Assembly (NCBI GenBank): GCA_047722935.1
Contig: JBDNZS010000005.1
Span: forward strand, 1 to 64,000
Source of the DNA: Ethanoligenens sp047722935
GTDB taxonomy: Bacteria > Bacillota > Clostridia > Oscillospirales > Ethanoligenentaceae
DNA: 64,000 nt
Direction: 5' to 3'
A program made the position numbers and the translations under genes. Below the pieces are notes generated by a model. It had not been told where the DNA came from and searched no databases. It saw nothing but the letters and a program-made list of their open reading frames with translations. Below, piece by piece: positions 16,211 to 24,731 of the stretch; position 1 is the first letter of the stretch; each line of letters opens with the position of its first letter.

Positions 16211-16288
16211 GGTGGGTATAGCTCAGTAGGTTAGAGTGCCAGGTTGTGGCCCTGGAGGTCATCGGTTCGAATCCGATTATCCACCCCA
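16211..16288 (+). tRNA. tRNA-His (anticodon GTG)
   Basis: Acceptor GTGGGTA / TATCCAC with one G-U pair, an encoded extra 5' G (G-1 at 16211) opposite discriminator C, as expected for bacterial tRNA-His, and encoded CCA. Anticodon loop TTGTGGC. Confidence 0.96.
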
Positions 16289-16333
16289 TTTGCATATGAT
16301 CTGCGCGCGGATATTCCGCGTGCAGTTGTATAT

Positions 16334-16409
16334 TGGGATGTAGCCAAGTGGTAAGGCAACGGACTTTGACTCCGTCATTCCGCAGGTCCGAGTCCTGCCA
16401 TCCCAACCA
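16334..16409 (+). tRNA. tRNA-Gln (anticodon TTG)
   Basis: 76 nt with encoded CCA. Acceptor TGGGATG / CATCCCA, anticodon loop CTTTGAC. With GatCAB present in this window it may be charged by the indirect Glu-tRNA-Gln route. Confidence 0.96.
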
Positions 16410-16545
16410 GCGGCGAGAACCGCTTCTATTACACAGTTCTCTACACGCGCAGCAGAACTTTCCCATGACACGTAATGCCAAAGCAAAAAAGGTGTCGTTT
16501 TTCAAAACCCAACACCTTACGTTTTCTACTTTATTTATTTTTTTC

Positions 16546-16574
16546 TTGACATTGCAGTCGATTTTTGGTATACT
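16546..16574 (+). promoter_or_regulatory. Promoter of tRNA-Lys
   Basis: TTGACA, 17-bp spacer, TATACT, ending 17 bp before tRNA-Lys. tRNA-Lys therefore has its own promoter. Confidence 0.85.
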
Positions 16575-16591
16575 GTTCAAGCCGCTTATTT

Positions 16592-16667
16592 GAGCCATTA
16601 GCTCAGTTGGCAGAGCACCTGACTTTTAATCAGGGTGTCCGGGGTTCGAATCCCCGATGGCTCACCA
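16592..16667 (+). tRNA. tRNA-Lys (anticodon TTT)
   Basis: 76 nt with encoded CCA. Acceptor GAGCCAT / ATGGCTC, anticodon loop CTTTTAA, T-arm GTTCGAATC. Confidence 0.97.
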
Positions 16668-16674
16668 CAACAAA

Positions 16675-16716
16675 ACCGCTTTCCTGCGCCGTTTATTTGG
16701 CTGGGTAGGCGGTTTT
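16675..16716 (+). terminator. Probable terminator after tRNA-Lys
   Basis: An imperfect stem ending in AACCGC / GCGGTT followed by TTTTATTTT. Confidence 0.55.
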
Positions 16717-16872
16717 TATTTTGCTCGTTTGCAGTTTGACAAGTCGCTCCCTATGTGTGGAAATGTGGGCAACTCCAAACACTACGCATACTTTAGAAAT
16801 CGCTTTTTCTGCCGATAGTATATACAACACCTATTTTGAAATCCGGTTTTCAAGCGAAAAAGGGGGATTTTT

Positions 16873-17205
16873 ATGGCGATATTACCCATCTCCGACTATC
16901 CGGCTCCCGCCTCTGACAAATCACAGTCACAAGTACTGTCAGAGCGCAAAGGAGAACTTCATCAGCGATTGCAGACTGTGCAGCAAAGCGGCCTGCCGCA
17001 GCAAGAGAAGGAGAATCTCTCCGCCTCTATCAGAGATCAGATTCGTACTACAGACCAACAGCGCCAAAGCAAATTACGTGAGGCGGCATACAAGGAAAAA
17101 CAGCAGGCTGCCACTGCCCATAAAGTACAGGAAACACAAGCCTCCCGCCGAAAAAGTGCCAAGGGCCAGTCACAAGACAGCCGCAGGCTGGATACGCAAG
17201 CTTGA
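16873..17205 (+). CDS. Small charged hypothetical protein
   Basis: A 110-residue protein I do not recognise. It is hydrophilic, rich in Gln, Lys, Arg and Ser, with no hydrophobic segment or cysteine. Residues 20-85 look like a long amphipathic, possibly coiled-coil helix with QR/EK repeats. AAAGGGGGA lies 7 nt before the ATG and a very strong terminator follows, so it is probably expressed. It stands alone between the tRNA array and a convergent mrp-like gene. The composition resembles nucleic-acid-binding or scaffold proteins, but that is only a guess. Confidence 0.6.
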   Translation: MAILPISDYPAPASDKSQSQVLSERKGELHQRLQTVQQSGLPQQEKENLSASIRDQIRTTDQQRQSKLREAAYKEKQQAATAHKVQETQASRRKSAKGQSQDSRRLDTQA

Positions 17206-17237
17206 GAATTCGCGCCTTTTTCATAAAGCATCTACAC

Positions 17238-17279
17238 AAAAAGAGTTTCCTGCCACATATGTGGCAGGAAACTCTTTTT
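17238..17279. terminator. Perfect 21-bp inverted repeat, bidirectional terminator
   Basis: Positions 17238-17258 and 17259-17279 are exact reverse complements, starting AAAAAGAG and ending CTCTTTTT, with no loop. It lies between convergent genes. Confidence 0.85.
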
Positions 17280-17300
17280 GCATTATGTCAACACACAGAC

Positions 17301-18143
17301 TCACTTTTTGTCCAGTGCTTTTTCCAACATCCCACCGATGTTTGCAAGGGTCTGGGCCGTATCTGTGTCCAATTGTGTCCCATCCCCATGTGATAACGCA
17401 GCAACTTCAGGCAACATGGGCAAGCTTCCCAACAGCGGCAGATGCGTTTGGGCCAGCATCGCATGCAAAGGTGCTTCATCAAACAGGTGAATCTGCTTGC
17501 CGCAATCCGGACAGCGAATATATGCCATATTCTCCACCACGCCAACCACATGGATGCCCATTTTCTGCGCCATGTGAATAGATTTTGCGACCACCATAGA
17601 GGCAACGTCATGCGGTGTGGAAACCACCACCGCGCCGGAAAGCGGCAGCGACTGCATCACTGTCAAAACGACATCCCCCGTACCCGGCGGCATGTCAATA
17701 AACAAATAGTCCAGCTCCCCCCAATACACATCGGTCCAGAACTGCTTGACCGCACCGGAAAGCATGGGACCTCGCCAAATAACCGGATCTTCCTCATTCG
17801 CAATAAAGAAGTTGAGGGAAACAACGGCAATACCGTCTGCGCTTAAGATGGGCAAAATACCCATGCCATTCTGCTGGCAGTGACTACCCGCAGGAATACC
17901 TACCAGCCGCGGAATACTTGGTCCCGTGATATCAGCATCCAATATCCCGACTTTTTTGCCCAGGCGCGCCATCTCACGCGCAAGCAATACCGACACGCTG
18001 GACTTGCCCACACCGCCCTTGCCGCTCATCACAGCGACCACGTGCTTGATATTGCTGAATTTATTCAGCTCCTCATACGGACAGCTCTCCTGTCCTTTGC
18101 TGCCACAATGTTCCGCTGAGGGGCAACTTTTGCATTCCGACAT
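17301..18143 (-). CDS. mrp: Mrp/NBP35-type iron-sulfur carrier ATPase
   Basis: A 280-residue P-loop ATPase of the Mrp/ApbC/NBP35 family, which binds and delivers Fe-S clusters. It has a cysteine-rich N-terminus (four Cys in the first 20 residues, NBP35-like), deviant Walker A GKGGVGKSS (about 40-48), DADITGPSIPRL, Walker B-like DYLFIDMPPGTGD, and the cluster-bridging CxxC in RCPDCGK (about 217-221). GAGAGG precedes the ATG. No DUF59 domain is present. It is monocistronic, with its own promoter at 18269-18297. Confidence 0.92.
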   Translation of the reverse strand: MSECKSCPSAEHCGSKGQESCPYEELNKFSNIKHVVAVMSGKGGVGKSSVSVLLAREMARLGKKVGILDADITGPSIPRLVGIPAGSHCQQNGMGILPILSADGIAVVSLNFFIANEEDPVIWRGPMLSGAVKQFWTDVYWGELDYLFIDMPPGTGDVVLTVMQSLPLSGAVVVSTPHDVASMVVAKSIHMAQKMGIHVVGVVENMAYIRCPDCGKQIHLFDEAPLHAMLAQTHLPLLGSLPMLPEVAALSHGDGTQLDTDTAQTLANIGGMLEKALDKK

Positions 18144-18268
18144 ATTGACCTCTCTTTCGCCATGCGCATCAGCACAACATATGCGGCCGACGGATGGAGT
18201 AGATTCTGTTTATCTGCCACAGAAACAGGGGACCGGCAAATATTCCGGTCCGCCTTTGGGGCATCGTT

Positions 18269-18297
18269 ATTATACTCCAATCCACAATAGAAAACAA
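18269..18297 (-). promoter_or_regulatory. Promoter of mrp
   Basis: Minus strand TTGTTT, 17-bp spacer, TATAAT. Confidence 0.55.
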
Positions 18298-18471
18298 TTC
18301 AGGAGTTCAGCATTGTCACATCCCTATCGGTTGACTTTTGCTTCGACTATGTTATCATGGAGTTTGTATAGACAACCCAGGCATTTCCTGACCATTGATC
18401 TGCCACAGCACCGACACTGAATATGCTGTCGCAGAAACCAAACCAACTTCTATGTGCTGGAGGCATTACAT

Positions 18472-19578
18472 ATGGGAAAATCAAGCGTTTATTTTACAGA
18501 CATGCACGTGACCTTGCGGGAAAATTTGCAGCAAAAGCTTGCCCGGCTCATCAAAAAGGCAGGTATCGAAAAACTGGATTTTGAAAGAAAATACACAGCA
18601 ATCAAGATGCATTTTGGCGAACCCGGCAATCTCGCTTTTCTGCGTCCGAATTTTGCAAAAACGGTTGCGGATGTCGTGAAAGAACAAGGCGGCAAACCGT
18701 TCTTGACTGACTGCAATACGCTGTATGTCGGCGGGCGCAAAAATGCACTGGATCACTTAGATTCCGCAGCTCTGAACGGCTTTTCCTATTTATCAACCGG
18801 ATGCCAGATTTTGATTGGAGACGGTCTGAAGGGAACCGATGAGGTGCTGATCCCGGTCGAAAACGGTACCTATGTAAAAGAAGCAAAAATCGGGCACGCC
18901 ATCATGGATGCGGATATCTTCATCTCACTGAGCCACTTTAAAGGACATGAGCTGACCGGATTCGGCGGCGCAATCAAAAATATCGGTATGGGATGCGGCT
19001 CCCGCGCAGGCAAGATGGAAATGCACAGCAGCGGCAAACCAGGCGTGAACAAGGCTAAATGTGTGGGTTGTGGAAGCTGCCAAAAAAGCTGTGCCCACAG
19101 CGCCATTACCATCACCAACCGAAAAGCAGCTATTGACCATACCAAATGCGTAGGCTGCGGACGCTGCATTGGGGTCTGTCCCACTGACGCGGTGGAACCG
19201 GGTTCCAGCGAGTCCAACAACATCCTCAACTGCAAGATGGCCGAGTATACCTGGGCTGTCCTACACGGCCGCCCGCATTTCCACATTAGCCTTGTGGTCG
19301 ACGTTTCTCCATTTTGCGACTGCCACGCCGAAAACGATATCCCCATCGTTCCGGATGTAGGGATGTTTGCGTCTTTTGACCCGATCGCGTTGGATGTCGC
19401 CTGCGCGGACGCAGTCAACCGCCAGCCTACGGTCACCGGAAGCCTTCTTGAAAAGCAAGGGCATGAACACCATGACCATTTTACCGACGTCAGCCCTGAT
19501 ACCAACTGGAAATCCGCCATTGACCACGCGGTGGCTTTAGGGATTGGCAACAAAGAATATGAACTGATTACGATTTAA
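18472..19578 (+). CDS. DUF362 protein with two 4Fe-4S clusters
   Basis: A 368-residue cytoplasmic protein. DUF362 covers most of the chain (KYTAIKMHFGEPGN near residue 50, LSHFKGHELTGFGGAIKNIGMGC near 150). Two ferredoxin motifs are inserted at about residues 195-240: CVGCGSCQKSC and CVGCGRCIGVCP, enough ligands for two 4Fe-4S clusters. GGAGG is 8 nt before the ATG at 18472, which I prefer to the ATG at 18454. The family is common in anaerobes and presumed to be electron-transferring, but its reaction is unknown. Confidence 0.85.
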   Translation: MGKSSVYFTDMHVTLRENLQQKLARLIKKAGIEKLDFERKYTAIKMHFGEPGNLAFLRPNFAKTVADVVKEQGGKPFLTDCNTLYVGGRKNALDHLDSAALNGFSYLSTGCQILIGDGLKGTDEVLIPVENGTYVKEAKIGHAIMDADIFISLSHFKGHELTGFGGAIKNIGMGCGSRAGKMEMHSSGKPGVNKAKCVGCGSCQKSCAHSAITITNRKAAIDHTKCVGCGRCIGVCPTDAVEPGSSESNNILNCKMAEYTWAVLHGRPHFHISLVVDVSPFCDCHAENDIPIVPDVGMFASFDPIALDVACADAVNRQPTVTGSLLEKQGHEHHDHFTDVSPDTNWKSAIDHAVALGIGNKEYELITI

Positions 19579-19663
19579 AGATAACCACTCCATTGATAAT
19601 CCATTGGACGCTTTGGATTGGTAAGCTCTCGCAGATCGACTTAAAAGCGCTGCAATTATACGT

Positions 19664-19718
19664 CACATCAAAAGGACCCGGACACGCCGCAGGCGTTGTT
19701 CCGGGTCCTTTTGATGTG
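19664..19718. other. Long inverted repeat between convergent genes
   Basis: An arm of about 18 bp (CACATCAAAAGGACCCGG at 19664) matches its reverse complement ending at 19718, with a 17-19 nt GC-rich loop. The right arm touches the stop codon of the GGDEF-EAL gene. No U-run follows on either strand, so termination would rely on the CCTTTT inside the stem; it may instead be a small structured RNA. Confidence 0.6.
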
Positions 19719-22700
19719 TCAATCAGGGCATTGCAGGAGTGGATTTGCATGCTCCCGCAATTCTTTTTCAAAGGTATAGATTGGAATCGGGCATGAGAAC
19801 AGATATCCTTGCACAAGGTCACAGTCCACGCTGCACAGGAATTCCGCCTGCCACTCAAACTCAACCCCTTCGGACACTACACACAAATCGAGTTGCTTTG
19901 CCAAGCGAACTATGTTTTCAATGATGATTGTTTCCTTGGGCGTCGGTTCTTTTTCCTGAAAAAAGTTTCGATCTAATTTTAAAATATCAAACGGCAGACT
20001 TTTCAGGGAATTCAGTGAAGAATACCCCGCACCAAAATCATCCATCGCCATCCGAAATCCATATCCCCGCAATTCCTGTGCAATCTTCAACACATTGCTG
20101 GTGCGGTTGATATAGGCGCTCTCCGTCAGCTCAATTTCCAAATAAGACGGTGGAATCTCATATGTTTCCACGACATGCAGTACTCTGGAAACAAAATTTT
20201 TCGTGGCCAAATGAACACGTGAAAAGTTGACGGCGATGGGTACAATGGGGAAAGCCTTGTCTATCCATCGCCGCAGCATCTGGCAGACCCTTTCCAGTAC
20301 ATAAAAATCCAGTTCCACAACAAAATAGTTTTTTTCGAACAAAGGAATAAATGCAGAGGGTTGAATAAATCCCCGTATCGGATGCTCCCAACGCACCAAC
20401 GCTTCCGCTGCCGCAATCTTACGGTCGGTCAATCTATATTGGGGCTGTAGATAAACAATAAAATCATTGTCCTGGAGTGATGCACGCATGTATGATTCCA
20501 TATCTTTTTCATACAGCGTTTTTTCATGCACCCGCTCATCATAAAATCGGATCATCCGCGTACGCGAATTTTTACTCAGTTTACGAGCGACATTAGCCCT
20601 ATCAAACATGGTGGCGGGTGTATCTTCTTGCGATTGAATTTCGTAAACGCCTACCGCAACTTCGACATTGCTAGGCAAATGAAATCCTTTGATTTCTTCC
20701 AGAAACACTCGATCCCACAAATCCATACGTTCGCTCAATATTGCTCTGTCTTCGCAATTCGCCAAAATGCAGAAGATATCAGCCGAAACACGTCCGATAT
20801 GTTCTCCCGGTTCCAGGCCCCGCTGAATAACAGAAGTAAAGGCAATCAAGACCTGATCCGCCTGATCATGTCCAATCAAATCGTTGATCTCGGAAAAACG
20901 ATTGATATCACAGCTGATCAGCGCATACGGTTTATTGGGATTGCTCATGAGCGTTTTTACCAATACAGTATGAAATGCCTCATAGGCGTGAACGCCGGTT
21001 AGCGCGTCGATGTTAATCAGTTCCTGTGAGACGCGCAGTTTTTGAAGCAAAAGCAAGTGGTACTGTACCAGACTATGAACAATTTCCAAGATGCTCAATT
21101 CATAAAAAGTCAGATGGCCCTGTGGCAGATCATTGTCCAGCATCAGGATGCTGGCTGGTTGCTGATGATAAAATACCACATGTTGCAGCGAAGTAAGAGT
21201 AGGGCTTTCAGCGGAAGCCATTCCTATTTTTTGCAAGGAATTACACTGAAACGTATAACTCTGATCAAAATACTGAAGATAATTTTTCCAAAATACCTCT
21301 GTATGTATGAGAAAATGATTTGTGTCCGGCATATATTTCTCTTCATTCCAGTAATGCACATGGTCGATTTTTTGCCCGTCCTCAGAAAATTCCAAGACGC
21401 ATACCCGTTTAACTTTATAATACTGGCAGACAATGGCGAGCATCTTTTGCGTTGCATTTTTATCCATGCAATTTTCATTTAAAAACACAAGAAGGCTTTC
21501 CACTATCCGTTGATTTGAAACCGCCAAAGCCAAAGGAGACGGGCCGGTCAGCATAGCGGAATCCGGTATGTGTGGTTTTTCCCGCCGCCCGTCAAACGCC
21601 TCATCCTGATAAAAGGAAAACCTGTCTTTTCCCTGCCCCTTCGCAATGTATAAGGCCCTGTCTGCTTTTGCAAACAGTTCATGATATGTCCGCCCATCTT
21701 GTGGGAACATCGCCATGCCGATACTGACTGATATTGCATAATGCTGTTGAGACAACAAAGAGATGCCGCGGAACAGGCTGCATAGCTCTTGTGCCTTTTT
21801 TTCCGCCAAGGCACGTGTTTTGATATTTTTGATAAACACAACAAACTCATCGCCGCCAATGCGTCCGAAAATATCAGAAGTACGCAGAATCTGTTGAATT
21901 TCATGTGCAATATGAGTCAACGCCTTATCGCCATACAAATGGCCCAATGAGTCATTGATGTGTTTGAAATTGTCAACATCCAGTATAAACAGCGTACTCA
22001 CATCATCGCTGCGCACTTTTTGCAGATACCGGTCGACCAACTGTTCGGTCACCACTTTGTTAAAAATACCGGTCATTGGATCGCGCTGTAATTTTTGCGT
22101 CAAATACTCTCTTTCACGTTTTTGATGATCTATATTGGTGAATTTTCCTATGATTTTAAGCGGCTCCTGCTGTTTATCTCGCAAAAGTGCGCCATCCAGA
22201 CGATACCAGGCATACTGTCCGTCGGAAGAACCAATGCGCAATTCTATCTGTCTTTTGTCCTGCCCGGTTTCCAACTTATCAAAAAAATCGGCCAGTGCAG
22301 CCAAATCCTTTTGGTGTACCACGCTGTTTTGAACCACACTGTTGTAAAAACACGGGATCGATATATTGTTGCCATATAAGTCGCTGATCGGCCGCGTACT
22401 CGTCATCGTTTTACTGGAAATATCATAATCGAACAAGATATCATCGAACAATCTGGCAATGATCTGATAACGCCCCGACTCAAATTCCACCTGCTCGACC
22501 GACGTCCGAAACGCGGTGATATCCGTAAAAACACAGTGAAATGCCGACACTTTATGGGCCTCGTGGAGGAAAAATGTGTCCATATGAATCCATTTCACAC
22601 AACCGTGTTTGTTTAGAATACGAAAATCCACATGCGCATGGGGATGATCGGCGTTCAATTGACGCGCCATTTCCAATATGGCAGGCATGTCCTCTTCATG

Positions 22701-23120
22701 AATGAGATGAACCGTCCGGTTATGAAATATATCACGAAACTCCTCTGCCGTATATCCGCTAATTTTAAAGAAAGCAGAGTTGGCACGCACCAGACTGAAC
22801 TCCTCATTTTTTTGAATGATTGCAATCCCGCAATGAATACGTTCCACTAACATATTGTATTTAGAGTGCTTTATCCAGCTGTCATATACAGGGCTACACA
22901 AAACGTACAGAGCAAATAGGGCGATACCCATCAGGAATTCCAAGCGCAAAGAACTAAAATCCCCACGCATATGAACAAGACGTACAGCGGACTCAAGGAC
23001 CAGAAAGCCATATATCGTCAGCAATAGTATATGGCGTCTTAAAAGTCTCACTTTTTTCAAACCGCTTCCCCCGATGCCGTATCCTGCGTGAAGGTCACGC
23101 CTCACCACCGCATTTTTCAC
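19719..23120 (-). CDS. Membrane PAS-PAS-GGDEF-GAF-GGDEF-EAL cyclic di-GMP enzyme
   Basis: A 1133-residue protein predicted to make and break cyclic di-GMP. Two membrane helices (about 30-48 and 60-76) precede a PAS domain (about 88-205) and a second PAS-like domain (215-332). GGDEF domain 1 (about 335-505) has an intact GGDEF at 422-426 and an RxxD inhibitory site (RTSD, 413-416), so it should be an active, feedback-inhibited cyclase. A GAF-like region (about 525-695) is followed by a degenerate second GGDEF domain in which the motif reads SADIF. The C-terminal EAL domain (about 870-1115) keeps EAL at 906-908, ELTES, DDFGAGYSS, KLD and SEGVE, so phosphodiesterase activity is expected. The nearest upstream start signals are weak, leaving the exact N-terminus open. 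Confidence 0.92.
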   Translation of the reverse strand: MKNAVVRRDLHAGYGIGGSGLKKVRLLRRHILLLTIYGFLVLESAVRLVHMRGDFSSLRLEFLMGIALFALYVLCSPVYDSWIKHSKYNMLVERIHCGIAIIQKNEEFSLVRANSAFFKISGYTAEEFRDIFHNRTVHLIHEEDMPAILEMARQLNADHPHAHVDFRILNKHGCVKWIHMDTFFLHEAHKVSAFHCVFTDITAFRTSVEQVEFESGRYQIIARLFDDILFDYDISSKTMTSTRPISDLYGNNISIPCFYNSVVQNSVVHQKDLAALADFFDKLETGQDKRQIELRIGSSDGQYAWYRLDGALLRDKQQEPLKIIGKFTNIDHQKREREYLTQKLQRDPMTGIFNKVVTEQLVDRYLQKVRSDDVSTLFILDVDNFKHINDSLGHLYGDKALTHIAHEIQQILRTSDIFGRIGGDEFVVFIKNIKTRALAEKKAQELCSLFRGISLLSQQHYAISVSIGMAMFPQDGRTYHELFAKADRALYIAKGQGKDRFSFYQDEAFDGRREKPHIPDSAMLTGPSPLALAVSNQRIVESLLVFLNENCMDKNATQKMLAIVCQYYKVKRVCVLEFSEDGQKIDHVHYWNEEKYMPDTNHFLIHTEVFWKNYLQYFDQSYTFQCNSLQKIGMASAESPTLTSLQHVVFYHQQPASILMLDNDLPQGHLTFYELSILEIVHSLVQYHLLLLQKLRVSQELINIDALTGVHAYEAFHTVLVKTLMSNPNKPYALISCDINRFSEINDLIGHDQADQVLIAFTSVIQRGLEPGEHIGRVSADIFCILANCEDRAILSERMDLWDRVFLEEIKGFHLPSNVEVAVGVYEIQSQEDTPATMFDRANVARKLSKNSRTRMIRFYDERVHEKTLYEKDMESYMRASLQDNDFIVYLQPQYRLTDRKIAAAEALVRWEHPIRGFIQPSAFIPLFEKNYFVVELDFYVLERVCQMLRRWIDKAFPIVPIAVNFSRVHLATKNFVSRVLHVVETYEIPPSYLEIELTESAYINRTSNVLKIAQELRGYGFRMAMDDFGAGYSSLNSLKSLPFDILKLDRNFFQEKEPTPKETIIIENIVRLAKQLDLCVVSEGVEFEWQAEFLCSVDCDLVQGYLFSCPIPIYTFEKELREHANPLLQCPD

Positions 23121-23309
23121 TTCTTCTGCGGTTTCTCCTATTATAACAGATTGATATAAGAGATTAAACCAAGTTCCGCTGCTTTTTAATACAAATAGGT
23201 TTCATCATATATCACAACCCTTTATCTGCTGACGAGATTGTGCAAAAATCCACAGTCTCCCATGTCGTCCTGCCTTAAAGCATCCATTTTTTAGGGGGTA
23301 AAGTATAAC

Positions 23310-23353
23310 AAAAAGTCCGTAGGCAACACAATCGTGCTGTCTACGGACTTTTT
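23310..23353 (-). terminator. Terminator of tRNA-Pro
   Basis: Stem AAAAAGTCCGTAG / CTACGGACTTTTTT, starting right after the CCA end of tRNA-Pro on the minus strand. Confidence 0.9.
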
Positions 23354-23431
23354 TGGTCGGAGTGGTGAGACTCGAACTCACGGCCTCTTGGTCCCGAACC
23401 AAGCACTCATACCAAACTGAGCTACACCCCG
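23354..23431 (-). tRNA. tRNA-Pro (anticodon CGG)
   Basis: 78 nt with encoded CCA. Acceptor CGGGGTG / CACTCCG with one G-U pair, anticodon stem CTTGG/CCAAG with loop TTCGGGA, T-arm GTTCGAGTC. Confidence 0.96.
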
Positions 23432-23467
23432 CTATTATTCCCACACCTTTTTTAAGGCGACTGTTAT

Positions 23468-23496
23468 ATTATAGTCAGAATCCACACCCCTGTCAA
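23468..23496 (-). promoter_or_regulatory. Promoter of tRNA-Pro
   Basis: Minus strand TTGACA, 17-bp spacer, TATAAT, a consensus promoter ending about 37 bp before the tRNA. Confidence 0.88.
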
Positions 23497-23564
23497 GAGT
23501 TCTTATATATTTTACACGTTTTTTCACAAAGGTCTGCTATAACTACCGGACTTGTTCGCACGCA

Positions 23565-23969
23565 TCATGACTTACCTTGGGCTTTGTTTGCGGAAATTGG
23601 AGGGGACTCCTTATGCGGTGCAAAGACTTCCCATGCCCCAAGCGCAAGCAGCAAAGCCCCAAACAGCTTGCCCACCAGCCACGCGCCGATGTGACTGGCA
23701 ATCATACTGCCCACCGCCGCACCGCCAAGGCCCAGCAAAATGGCAGGCCATGCAATTTTAAAATCCACCAGCCGGTTACGGACATGAAAAATCAGCGCGA
23801 ACAATCCGACCGGTATGAAAAATGCCAGATTGATTCCCTGCGCACGCAGCTGCCCTACGCCTGCAAACAAGGTCAAAAACAGCACCAACACGCCGCCACC
23901 GCCCAGCCCCAAGCCGCCGATGAAGCCTGAAAGGAATCCCGCCAGACAGCCAAGAAGCACCCCGCTCAT
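23565..23969 (-). CDS. Half-size TauE/SafE (TSUP) permease, second subunit
   Basis: A 134-residue membrane protein with about four hydrophobic segments and the glycine-rich opening GFLSGFIGGLGLGGGGVLV found at the start of each TauE/SafE repeat. Full-length family members are about 250 residues with two such repeats; this is one repeat encoded alone. Its ATG overlaps the stop of the other half-gene by four bases (ATGA), so the two are translationally coupled and probably pair in the membrane. The substrate is probably a small organic sulfur compound or anion, but is not determined. Confidence 0.82.
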   Translation of the reverse strand: MSGVLLGCLAGFLSGFIGGLGLGGGGVLVLFLTLFAGVGQLRAQGINLAFFIPVGLFALIFHVRNRLVDFKIAWPAILLGLGGAAVGSMIASHIGAWLVGKLFGALLLALGAWEVFAPHKESPPISANKAQGKS

Positions 23970-24322
23970 CGTGTGAGCAGCCGAAAGGCCGCATAAAGCA
24001 AAAACGCGCCAAAGATACGGCGCAACAGCTTAGCTGGAATCTTGGGTAACACAAGGGAAGCAACATATGCCCCACCAAGGCCGGCGGGAACATAAATCCA
24101 CAAGTCGTTTAGAGAAAAATTCCCGTTTTTCAAGTACCAAACGGCACTAAGAACACACAACGGCACAATCACGGCAATAGAGGTCGCATGGGCCCGTTGC
24201 GGAGGCAAGCCGCATTTTTCGAGCATCGGCACCACCACCGTACCGCCACCGGCACCCAGCAGGCCATTGAGCACGCCCGCAATCAACCCTGCTGCGCCGC
24301 CGGACAACTGCCTTTTGTTCAT
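23966..24322 (-). CDS. Half-size TauE/SafE (TSUP) permease, first subunit
   Basis: A 118-residue membrane protein with about four hydrophobic segments and the repeat signature GLIAGVLNGLLGAGGGTVVVPML. It is the upstream partner of the half-size permease that overlaps it by four bases. The start at 24322 is chosen because AGAGGGC lies 7 nt before it; the ORF can extend seven codons further without a ribosome site. Two separate genes rather than one fused protein could represent the ancestral two-subunit form of the family. Confidence 0.82.
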   Translation of the reverse strand: MNKRQLSGGAAGLIAGVLNGLLGAGGGTVVVPMLEKCGLPPQRAHATSIAVIVPLCVLSAVWYLKNGNFSLNDLWIYVPAGLGGAYVASLVLPKIPAKLLRRIFGAFLLYAAFRLLTR

Positions 24323-24405
24323 TTTGAGCCCTCTTTTCTCCAATTACTTTTATGAGTCCTTTGTCCATTTTTCCATAACAAGGCGCCGGATATGCAAAAA
24401 TACAG

Positions 24406-24439
24406 ATAAAAATAACGCCGTCTGTAAAAACAGACGGCG
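24406..24439 (-). terminator. Terminator of 6S RNA
   Basis: Minus strand stem CGCCGTCTGT / ACAGACGGCG followed by TTATTTTTAT. Confidence 0.8.
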
Positions 24440-24463
24440 CAACCGCACAAAACGGAATTTTTC

Positions 24464-24657
24464 AAAGAATCCCCGCCAGGCCGTGTTCCGGGCACATGAT
24501 AACCTGCCGTTATTGCAGGTGGGCATCTCCCCGCAGATTCACGCTCCCTTCATCCGGAAAACCGGGAGGTCTGCAATCCCCTACGGGAGTAAGATTCCCT
24601 TTTCATATGCTTGTAGGGTTATAATAGCCAGAGAATCACGCGCACAGCAGGGCTTCT
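24464..24657 (-). ncRNA. ssrS: 6S RNA
   Basis: An independent transcript of about 190 nt with its own promoter and terminator and no reading frame. Its two ends pair in a closing stem (AAAGAA plus CCCTGC-type pairing with GGCGGGGATTCTTT). The 5' side carries GCCCTGCTGTG and CCTACAAGCA; the 3' side carries GGTGGGCATC-type sequence (read in reverse) and GGAACACGG, elements I recognise from clostridial 6S RNAs. 6S RNA mimics an open promoter and sequesters sigma-70-type RNA polymerase in stationary phase. The family call rests on memory of these motifs and the overall rod shape; a covariance search would settle it. Confidence 0.75.
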
Positions 24658-24662
24658 TTTAT

Positions 24663-24691
24663 ATTATACACAAATCACGTGGGAATTACAA
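24663..24691 (-). promoter_or_regulatory. Promoter of 6S RNA
   Basis: Minus strand TTGTAA, 17-bp spacer, TATAAT, with a start expected near 24657. Confidence 0.75.
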
Positions 24692-24731
24692 GGGTAATTC
24701 ATGGTATTCTGTCTAAATAAACAAGTCCCCA

